A stretch of DNA of 21,619 bases from DASTBU01 sp035711845 (GTDB taxonomy: Bacteria > Acidobacteriota > Vicinamibacteria > Vicinamibacterales > 2-12-FULL-66-21): assembly GCA_035711845.1 (NCBI GenBank), contig DASTBU010000120.1, positions 1-21,619 on the forward strand. Reading direction: 5' to 3'. Below are positions 7,874 to 14,092 of the stretch, piece after piece. Positions within the stretch are counted from its first letter, which is position 1, and each line of letters begins with the position of its first letter. Both the position numbers and the translations under genes were made by a program. The notes below the pieces were generated by a model. The model saw only the letters and a program-made list of their open reading frames with translations, was not told the origin of the DNA and did not search any database.

Positions 7874-7957
7874 AAGCGGCTCGCGTGGCTCGCTCGCTGT
7901 GCTCGCTCGCAATCCCGCCGCACTCGTTCGGTCGATTCACAACTTCTGTTCTGGTTT

Positions 7958-9985
7958 CTATTTTCGTGTATTCGCGCGGTGGGTCACCGGTAGGGCGCCG
8001 ATCACGCGTTGGGCGCGTGCCAGTACCGTCTCGGGAATGCGCAGACCGATGGCACGGGCGGCTTCCACGTTGGCGACGAGCTTCGTCTCGCTGGCCGGTT
8101 CGAACGGAATCGAAGCCGGGCTCTCGCCGCGCATGATCCGCACGGCCAGGCGCGCTGCCGCCGCGCCACCATCCCGATAGTCCCGCGCCACGACAAGATG
8201 AGCGCCGGCCTCGGCGGCGCTCGTCTGGAAGCCGAAAAGCGGGAGTCCGGAGCGCCGCGCCGCCTCGGCGATCGTGGGGAAGGCCGAAGCCGTGAGGTTG
8301 CCCGGGAGCTGACAGATGGCGTCGATCTTTCGGCTGGCCAGCGACAGCGCCGCATCCGCCACTTCCGAGGCCGTGTTCGCCGCGACGGTTACGAATTCCA
8401 GTCCCGCCTTGCGGGCGGCCTCACCGAATTGATCGCGGTGATAGACGGTGTTCACCTCGGACGGCACGTACAGCGTGCCGAGCACCCGGGCCTGAGGCAG
8501 GACTTCGCGGATCAGCGCAACCATCTCGTCGTAAGCGCCCGGCAGGTAGACGCCGGTCACATTCGGCAGGTGATCGGTGTCGCTCCGCCCGGCTCCGGCC
8601 CACACGGCGTTCGCCACGTAGTTGAACACCACCGGTACGCCCTGCGAGCGTTGGATGGCGGCCTGCAGCGTCGGTGTCGAGAACGTGATGAGGAGATCCG
8701 TCCTGTCGCTGATCGCCGCATCCACAAGGCTGTTCATCGTGGCCATGTCGCCTTGCGCGTTGCGGATGCTGAGGCGGTAGTCCCGGGTTTCCACGAGGCC
8801 CGAGTCGCGCAGCCCGCCGAGCACGCCCGCCTCAGCCTCCTCGACATCGACGACGGTGTTGTATTCGATGAGATCGACATTCCACCGCTTGGCGAGGGGA
8901 CGGCCGGCCGGCTTGCGGTCCGGCGTGTTCGCCGATCTGTCGTGGATCCCAGTCTCGTCGACGAGGATTGTCGCCAGGTTGCGCGCTTCCGCCGGCACGC
9001 GCCACGGCTCTTTCAGTCCTTTCAACGCGAGCGTATTGATGACGACCCGCCTGGGCACTTCGTCCAGGACGTCGCGGATTGGAATCGTAGCCGGATCGGT
9101 CCCGCGCAACACGCTCGCGGCGAGTGCCCCGGCCAGACGTCCGACCTGGACGAAATCGAGGCCCATATCGACGAACGTACCGCGATCGGGCTTCCCTGGC
9201 GAGATGGTGAACACCGGGATGCCGGCGTGGCGCGCGGTCTCCACCGTGGTGGGGACGGTGGACATCATGACGTTGTCGCCGGGAACCCAGAACGCCTGCG
9301 CCCCACGGGCGATGACGGAATTGACGGCCTCGACCACTGCGGACGGGCTGTCGACGTTCGCCTCGAGCAGCGTAATTCCCAACGTGCGGCACGCCTCGCG
9401 CGCCGCCATCACGAACGCGCGCGAGTTCGCCTCCGCCGGATTCCATGCCGTGCCCACGATCCTGAGGCCGGGCAGAGACTCCTTCACGAGCCGGAACACG
9501 TCGTTGACTGGCAGGAACGTGCTCTGGCCCACCATGTGCTTCGGGTGCTTCGTGGGATCGGCGCGATCGAGGCCGATCCCGGCGACGAAGGGATCCGCCA
9601 CGATGCCGAAGACGTGACGCACGCGCCCTTCCCGGTTGGCGTTGGCGACAGCCTGCATCGACGGCGTGCTCGACGTGAGGACGAGGTCGTACTCGCCGCT
9701 CACGATCTGACTGGCAATCGCGTTGCCGACCGCCATGTCTGCCTCGGCGTTGAAGCGCTGTATCGACGCCGCCGCACCGTCCGCGAACCCGTGCTCGGCC
9801 AGTCCCTGGATCATGCCTGTAATCCCGTCATCGAGGACGGGACTGGATGCGTGCTGCAGGATGGCGATCCTGACGACCGACCCGCGGACCGAGGTCCGGC
9901 GGCCGAGGTCAGAAAAAAGCAGGACAGCGGACGTGAGGAGGATCAGCGTGATGCCGAGCGCGAGGCGCTTGAAGGCAAACCACAT
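7958..9985 (-). CDS. Membrane-tethered ABC substrate-binding protein with two tandem ABC_sub_bind domains
   Basis: Receptor of the importer, predicted outside the cytoplasmic membrane on an N-terminal anchor (FKRLALGITLILLTSAVLLF, about residues 4-25). 675 residues, about twice the usual 320-350 of PF04392/TrpX-type receptors. Domain 1 (about 37-345) starts VVRIAILQHASSPVLDDG and contains the family-typical DLVLTSSTPSMQAVAN, PAEANSR and GAQAFWVPGDNVMMSTV. Domain 2 (about 366-655) repeats the order: DLLITFSTPTLQAAI, VPSEVNTVY, IDAICQLPGNLTASAF and ARDYRDGGAAAARLAVRIMRG. Start at 9985 is chosen because a TTGACA-17-CAGAAT promoter lies just upstream and the anchor begins there; an ATG at 10078 with GAGG five bases upstream is the alternative and would add 31 residues. 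First gene of the operon. The ligand is unknown; relatives bind amino acids or similar small molecules. Confidence 0.88.
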   Translation of the reverse strand: MWFAFKRLALGITLILLTSAVLLFSDLGRRTSVRGSVVRIAILQHASSPVLDDGITGMIQGLAEHGFADGAAASIQRFNAEADMAVGNAIASQIVSGEYDLVLTSSTPSMQAVANANREGRVRHVFGIVADPFVAGIGLDRADPTKHPKHMVGQSTFLPVNDVFRLVKESLPGLRIVGTAWNPAEANSRAFVMAAREACRTLGITLLEANVDSPSAVVEAVNSVIARGAQAFWVPGDNVMMSTVPTTVETARHAGIPVFTISPGKPDRGTFVDMGLDFVQVGRLAGALAASVLRGTDPATIPIRDVLDEVPRRVVINTLALKGLKEPWRVPAEARNLATILVDETGIHDRSANTPDRKPAGRPLAKRWNVDLIEYNTVVDVEEAEAGVLGGLRDSGLVETRDYRLSIRNAQGDMATMNSLVDAAISDRTDLLITFSTPTLQAAIQRSQGVPVVFNYVANAVWAGAGRSDTDHLPNVTGVYLPGAYDEMVALIREVLPQARVLGTLYVPSEVNTVYHRDQFGEAARKAGLEFVTVAANTASEVADAALSLASRKIDAICQLPGNLTASAFPTIAEAARRSGLPLFGFQTSAAEAGAHLVVARDYRDGGAAAARLAVRIMRGESPASIPFEPASETKLVANVEAARAIGLRIPETVLARAQRVIGALPVTHRANTRK

Positions 9986-10004
9986 GTGGCCGACTCTGGG
10001 GCCG

Positions 10005-10033
10005 ATTCTGATGCCCTCCACCAACGATGTCAA
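10005..10033 (-). promoter_or_regulatory. Candidate sigma-70 promoter for the ABC operon
   Basis: On the minus strand a perfect -35 TTGACA (10033-10028), a 17-base spacer and a -10 CAGAAT (10010-10005, four of six matches). Transcription would begin near 9998, giving a leader of about 12 bases before the ATG at 9985. It conflicts with the longer start at 10078, inside whose coding sequence it would lie. Confidence 0.45.
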
Positions 10034-10086
10034 TTCGCGCCTATGAGCCGCAGCCAGCTCTGGCGTTCCTCTGGACATCACATCCT

Positions 10087-10400
10087 CACAACTCGGTCAA
10101 GGTAGTGGGTATGGCGCGCGGCATCTTCGAGCAGCGCGGCATCCAGCTGCAGGAGATTGCCATCACCGGGACAAGCGAGATTCTTCAGGCGGCGCAGGTG
10201 CTGACCCAGCGCAGCGTGCAGGCCCTGTGGGTGACCGCAGACAACACGGCGTTTCAGGGCCTCGACGCGATCGTGAGGCGGCGCGCGACGCGAAGCTCCC
10301 CCTCATCATCAACGACCCGGAGCTCGTGCAGCGGGGGGGCGCTAATCGCCGTCGGCATCGGCTGGTATGAAACCGGCGAAGCCGCGTCGAAGGTTCTCGC
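10087..10400 (+). pseudogene. ABC_sub_bind receptor remnant, opposite strand, frameshifted
   Basis: A plus-strand reading gives NSVKVVGMARGIFEQRGIQL, ITGTSEILQAAQVLTQRSVQ, ALWVTADNTAFQGLDAIV, then in another frame RDAKLPLIINDPELVQRG, then back in the first frame ALIAVGIGWYETGEAASKV. This is the second half of a canonical single-domain PF04392 receptor. The first frame change lies near 10276-10285; the second is at a run of seven Gs (10333-10339), where removing one G restores the frame. The N-terminal half and the C-terminal tail are missing. It lies divergent to the intact tandem receptor and differs clearly from both of its domains, so it is a third paralogue, not a simple copy. Confidence 0.75.
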
Positions 10401-10620
10401 ACTCGAGAAAACTCTTCGCGCGCTCATCCGCCGCCAGGAGCGACTCCATTTCCTGGCGCAGCGCGTCGTTGCCCGCGCAGGCCGCGGAGACGTAGGCCTG
10501 ACGGTCGGAGGCGGGCAGTGCGCGCGCGCCCGCGAACACCTCTTTCAGGCGCTGCCGATCATAGGGCGGGAGTGCTGGGGTGAATTCTACCCCCAGCAGG
10601 AAGGCTGCGGGGCCGAGGCA
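10395..10620 (-). pseudogene. Ser/Thr protein kinase N-terminal remnant
   Basis: Minus-strand reading gives YDRQRLKEVFAGARALPAS, then DRQAYVSAACAGNDALRQEM and ESLLAADERAKSFLE. This is the characteristic N-terminal lead segment of acidobacterial Ser/Thr kinases, which normally precedes the catalytic domain. No kinase domain follows: the reading runs straight into the antisense of the substrate-binding remnant and ends near 10342. No in-frame ATG with a ribosome site is found; the ATG at the expected place is in another frame. It begins just after the FGE-like gene on the same strand, so the two were probably an operon before the break. Confidence 0.65.
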
Positions 10621-10637
10621 CCGTCGGCACACCTCCG

Positions 10638-11861
10638 TTACTGCCCCACCACCGGGCTCGAACGCGCTGTGGCGACGGGCAGCCGCACGGCGACGATACG
10701 GAAGCCGAGGTCGTCGCTGCTCAATTCGGGCTGGAACTCCTCGCGGTACATCAGGCCGAGGCGGGACGTGGTCGCCGAGTACCAGGACCCCCCCCGTGTG
10801 ACGCGGAGGCCGCTTGCCTCCTCGTCGTTGCGGTCGTCTTCGCGGTACGGCGAATGCCAGTTGTAGGGACGCGAGAGCGTCCTGGTCCACTCGGCGGCGT
10901 TGCCCGACGCGTGGTAGACGCCGTAACGGTTGGGTGCATAGCGCTCCCGCGTCGCGCGAAATCCGACGAGCGTGGTTGCAACGTGAGGGTTCTTCTTCCA
11001 GTTGTACAGGGACGCCTGCGGTTCGCTGAGCGTCATCCCCAGACCGTAATCGAAGGTGTCGGGCCCGCGCGCCGCTTTCTCCCATTCGGCCTCGCTCGGC
11101 AGCCGGAAGATCCACCCGTCGCGCTCGTGTCGGCGCGTGAGCCACCGGCAGTACGCGCGCGCCTCGTACCATGTCACCAGTACGACCGGGAGATCGTCGA
11201 CGCCGAAGCGAAGGTAGTTCGGATCGCGGCGATCGAGCCGGGCGGTGATCCGCGACGTCCCGCGCTGCTTCCAGGCCCAGCCCGACGCCGTCCAGTTCGC
11301 GCGATCGTCGTACCCACCCGGATCGTTGAGGAAGCGCCTGAAGTCCGCATTCGTCACCTCGAACGCGCCAATGAAGTACGCAGGCAGCCAGACGTGCTGG
11401 CTTTCGCCGGGATTGCGCCGATCCCCCAACTCGAACTGACCGGCCGGCACGACGACGAAGGGCGGCGAAGCATCGGCGACGAGTGGGGGCGGGATCGTCG
11501 TGCGTACAGCGATGGCAAACGAGCCGTCCGCATCCGGCCCGCGCTCCCCGGCCCGCAGGGATATCGCATAGAACAGGGGAGGTCCATCCGGCGTCGGGAC
11601 TTCGAGGAAGTAACGGCCTTCGGGCAGCCACATCGACTCGCGGGCGCTCTCGAGTCGCGTCGCCTCCTGAAGCGTGTCGCCGGCGCGGTAGACCGTCCCG
11701 CTGAGGCCCGCCGGCACGCTGATTCGGACTTCCGTTTCTCCTCGCGCCCGGCGGTCGGCGCGCCCCGACGCCCGCGTCCACGCCGGGACGACAAGCGCGC
11801 CCGCCGCACTGGCAACGACGATCGCGGCCGCAATGATCGACCAGCGCACGCGCCGGGTCAT
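10638..11861 (-). CDS. Membrane-anchored FGE-like (SUMF1/EgtB-fold) protein lacking catalytic cysteines
   Basis: 407 residues. N-terminal anchor WSIIAAAIVVASAAGALVV (7-25), then an Arg-rich linker, then a beta-rich PEGA-like segment (about 45-105, LPEGRYFLEVPTPDG), then a formylglycine-generating-enzyme fold (about 130-400). The FGE fold shows VVVPAGQFELGD, AFEVTNADFRRFL, LPVVLVTWYEARAYCRWL, FRLPSEAEWEKAARG, YHASGNAAEWT and LRVTRGGSWYS. In true FGE the last segment carries two catalytic cysteines shortly after RGGS; here it reads RGGSWYSATTSRLGL with none. So sulfatase maturation is unlikely; a binding or signalling role, as in kinase-associated FGE-like modules, is more plausible. The kinase relic downstream supports that. 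Start ATG 11861 begins the anchor. Confidence 0.88.
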   Translation of the reverse strand: MTRRVRWSIIAAAIVVASAAGALVVPAWTRASGRADRRARGETEVRISVPAGLSGTVYRAGDTLQEATRLESARESMWLPEGRYFLEVPTPDGPPLFYAISLRAGERGPDADGSFAIAVRTTIPPPLVADASPPFVVVPAGQFELGDRRNPGESQHVWLPAYFIGAFEVTNADFRRFLNDPGGYDDRANWTASGWAWKQRGTSRITARLDRRDPNYLRFGVDDLPVVLVTWYEARAYCRWLTRRHERDGWIFRLPSEAEWEKAARGPDTFDYGLGMTLSEPQASLYNWKKNPHVATTLVGFRATRERYAPNRYGVYHASGNAAEWTRTLSRPYNWHSPYREDDRNDEEASGLRVTRGGSWYSATTSRLGLMYREEFQPELSSDDLGFRIVAVRLPVATARSSPVVGQ

Positions 11862-12158
11862 GACGCGATCTTCTACGCGATTCCGGCTGGGATGTCCAGG
11901 CGAGGGTATGACGAGCTGAAGCCGAAGACAACGCGATAGATGTCATCGTCGCCAGCGGCCGTGACGGTGATCGCCACCGATTTTCGTCCCGACGGCGCCG
12001 AAGAGCCGCTGCCACGCCTCGAGGCGTCCCCGCTCCTGAGCTGTCTCCCAGCTTCTACGGCGAGGCGGGCGCCTCGAGCGCCCTCGGTGCGTCACCGTAT
12101 TGTGGAAGGCAGCACCAATCGATCGGACCCGCCGGGCGACCGGCGACGACAGACAGCA
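11862..12158. other. Intergenic with two palindromes
   Basis: 297 bp between the MFS gene and the FGE-like gene, both on minus. It holds a perfect 14-bp palindrome ACGCCTCGAGGCGT (12014-12027) and a perfect hairpin at 12061-12076. A minus-strand open frame without a start, including KSVAITVTAAGDDDIYRVVF and ending near 11889, looks protein-like and could be the tail of a lost gene, but I cannot assign it. Confidence 0.4.
12061..12076. terminator. GC hairpin downstream of the MFS gene, possible terminator
   Basis: Perfect arms CGAGGCG and CGCCTCG with a two-base GG centre, about 83 bases past the MFS stop on the minus strand. No T-tract follows, so intrinsic termination is uncertain. Confidence 0.3.
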
Positions 12159-13382
12159 TCAGAGATCGGGCCGCTCGCGTCGAACCAGCCAGATGAACGG
12201 CGCCGCTAGCAGTTGGATCGTGGCACAGCATACGTAAGAAGCCGGATAGCCGTAGAGGTCCGCGGCCTTGCCGAGGAGTGGCTGCACGACCACGCCACCG
12301 CCGGACCCCATCAAGGAATCGAACGACAGCCCGGTGGCGCGCTGCTCGGACGGAATCAGCTCGTTGAGGTAGGCCTGCCGGACCGGCGCCACGGTGGCGA
12401 ATACAAGTCCCCACGCCGCGAGCAGTCCGATGGCGACCAGGAAGCGAGGCACGAGTCCGATGAGGAGGAGCGTCAGAGCGCTCGCCACCACTGCCGCCTG
12501 CAACAAGGTCGTACGCCGCGGGGCGACGCGCGACAGCGGCGACACGAGCAGGCCGCCGGCAATCTGCGCGCCACCGACAATCGCCGCCGACAGTCCGGCG
12601 ATGCCATACGCCTTCGGATCGCCGTACAAGTCGAGCAGGTACGGCTGCATCGCATAGAACCCGTAAATCGACACGCCATCGGTGAACGCGCTGGCGATCA
12701 TCACCCACCGCACGGGCCGGTTGGCGAATCCGTATTGGGTCGCACCGCGCAGCACCGCCTTCGCCTGGCGCACTACGCCGGCGTCGCGTTTGGGCGTGAA
12801 TCCGAGGTCGTGCATCAGGAGAAATGCCGTCACGAAACTGAGCGCCAGCGCGGCGGCGCGTAGCAGGTACGGCACCCCGAGATTGGTCACCTGCGCGAGG
12901 TAGCCTCCGAGCACCGACCCACCGAGCATCGCCACGCCCTCGACGATCTCGCCGCGAGCGAAAACCGGATCGAGCGCGCCGTCGTAACCTTGGGCTTTGA
13001 GCGCATCGACGAGCCAGGCCTGAACGGCACCCGAGAAGAAGGTGAAGCCTAGCCCCAGCAAAGCTGACGCCAGCGCCCAGGCCCAGAATGGCGCCGAGAT
13101 GCGCCACATCAGGAGGTAGAGAAGCGTCGAGAGGGCCAGCGTCAGCGTGCCGAGCAGGTACGAGAGCCGCCGCCCGCGCATGTCGGCGACGACTCCCGTT
13201 GGCACTTCGAAGAAGACGAGCCCGGCGGTGAAGAACGCATTGGCGGCGAACGCCTGTGCGTTGGTGAGCCCGGCGTCGAGGAGGAAGAGCGTGTTGATCC
13301 CCCAGATGAACGACGCCGCCAGCGTGTGCAGGAGGAGCAAGACGAGATAGACGCGCTGCACGCGCCGGGCGCCAGCGTTCAT
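12159..13382 (-). CDS. Major facilitator superfamily transporter
   Basis: Inner-membrane secondary transporter, 407 residues with about twelve hydrophobic segments. The loop between helices 2 and 3 carries the MFS motif A as GVVADMRGRR (63-72), preceded by FFEVPTG, a combination typical of drug/metabolite exporters. The middle loop (about 197-225) is Lys/Arg-rich. Near the C-terminus, PVRQAYLNELIPSEQRATGL is a second family-typical cytoplasmic stretch. Start ATG 13382 begins the short cytoplasmic N-terminus before helix 1. It begins 33 bp after the VOC gene's stop, so the two are likely one unit. Export of a toxic compound alongside a VOC detoxification or binding protein is a reasonable guess, not shown. 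Confidence 0.9.
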   Translation of the reverse strand: MNAGARRVQRVYLVLLLLHTLAASFIWGINTLFLLDAGLTNAQAFAANAFFTAGLVFFEVPTGVVADMRGRRLSYLLGTLTLALSTLLYLLMWRISAPFWAWALASALLGLGFTFFSGAVQAWLVDALKAQGYDGALDPVFARGEIVEGVAMLGGSVLGGYLAQVTNLGVPYLLRAAALALSFVTAFLLMHDLGFTPKRDAGVVRQAKAVLRGATQYGFANRPVRWVMIASAFTDGVSIYGFYAMQPYLLDLYGDPKAYGIAGLSAAIVGGAQIAGGLLVSPLSRVAPRRTTLLQAAVVASALTLLLIGLVPRFLVAIGLLAAWGLVFATVAPVRQAYLNELIPSEQRATGLSFDSLMGSGGGVVVQPLLGKAADLYGYPASYVCCATIQLLAAPFIWLVRRERPDL

Positions 13383-13415
13383 GACTCGGTCACGACGCCT
13401 CCACCGTCATCGCGT

Positions 13416-13817
13416 CTAGGCGGGGATGTCCGAAGAGATGGTCATCAGGAAACCGCTCGGATCGGTAACCTCGAACGCCCGGCTCTTCCACTCGGTGTCG
13501 TGCGGCTCCGAATCGAGCCTGACGCCGGCGGCCTTGGCCCGCGCCGCAATCTCGTCGACGTTCTGCGTCGTCGACATGAACAATCGCATGCCGACACCCT
13601 TTTTTCGCTCGCGTCCCTTCTGCCAATCGTCCTGGCTCAAGCCGACCTGGCTCTTGCCGGCGCGCAGCATCACCCCGAGCAGCGTCTCGTTGTCTTCCCA
13701 CCGCTCCTCGACGGTGAAGCCGAGCGCTTCGTAAAAGGCAATGCTCTTCTGCAAATCGTCGACGGTGATGGTGGGCACGATCGCGCTGATCTGCAGAGCT
13801 TCTTGCGTTGTCGCCAC
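13416..13817 (-). CDS. VOC-superfamily (glyoxalase/bleomycin-resistance-like) protein
   Basis: 133 residues, a normal single VOC protein with two beta-alpha-beta-beta-beta modules. Visible signatures: ITVDDLQKSIAFYEALGFTV at the start, MLRAGKSQVGLSQDDWQKG in the middle, and the end FEVTDPSGFLMTIS, which is typical of the family. The metal-site pattern is not intact in an obvious way, so it may bind rather than convert its ligand. It starts with GTG at 13817, preceded by GAGGAGG with five bases between, much better than any upstream start; the frame is open for another 530 bases but that part reads as noise. Leads into the MFS gene 33 bp later. Confidence 0.88.
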   Translation of the reverse strand: MATTQEALQISAIVPTITVDDLQKSIAFYEALGFTVEERWEDNETLLGVMLRAGKSQVGLSQDDWQKGRERKKGVGMRLFMSTTQNVDEIAARAKAAGVRLDSEPHDTEWKSRAFEVTDPSGFLMTISSDIPA

Positions 13818-13821
13818 GATA

Positions 13822-13828
13822 ACCTCCT
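13822..13828 (-). promoter_or_regulatory. Ribosome binding site fixing the GTG start of the VOC gene
   Basis: Minus-strand GAGGAGG, then TTAT-type spacer, then GTG at 13817. It rules out the much longer open frame upstream. Confidence 0.7.
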
Positions 13829-13846
13829 CGTGTTCCGTGCATTGGC

Positions 13847-13876
13847 ATGCTAGCTGGCTGCTTTGCGGATCTGCAA
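13847..13876 (-). promoter_or_regulatory. Weak candidate promoter for the VOC-MFS unit
   Basis: Minus strand TTGCAG (13876-13871), 18 bases, TAGCAT (13852-13847). Each box matches consensus at about four of six positions. The rest of the 13818-14092 gap shows nothing else I recognise. Confidence 0.3.
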
Positions 13877-14092
13877 GCGCGGCCGTGCGCACGGTTCTTG
13901 TCCGGCCGCGGGATCGTCTCGGCGTGGCTGCATCCGCTACGACTGTTTCACGAACGGCGCGTGGCATTACCACGCCGGCCGAGCATTGGGGGCACTCGGC
14001 TGCCGGCGCAGAGGCCAACCGGTGCGGGATGATTGCGATCGCTGAGAAGGCGCAGCAGCAATTGTGTCGCCTTCTGTCTGTCGAGTAATGCC

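Larger units (their letters stand above)
7722..7957. repeat. Hairpin-rich GC spacer between receptor and STAS genes
   Basis: 236 bp without a plausible gene. It contains three perfect short inverted repeats (7724-7740, 7780-7795, 7859-7873), a pair of identical 10-bp direct repeats (7888-7897 and 7901-7910, GCTCGCTCGC) and C-rich tracts. Two of the loops are GAA/TTC. It resembles a mobile palindromic (REP-like) intergenic element more than normal spacer. Inside a receptor-first ABC operon such structures can stabilise the upstream message or limit read-through; that role here is inference. Confidence 0.55.

Noticed and set aside
8009..10105. 698-codon open frame on the plus strand
   Set aside because: It lies wholly antisense to the tandem receptor gene, is rich in Arg/His/Asp, shows no family motif, and is the kind of mirror frame expected from GC-rich codon use.
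10638..11861. Active sulfatase-maturing FGE
   Set aside because: Both cysteines expected after the RGGS motif are missing and no sulfatase gene is present.
10342..12015. 557-codon minus frame
   Set aside because: Most of it is an out-of-phase reading of the FGE-like gene; only the last part (kinase relic) is real sequence homology and is listed separately.
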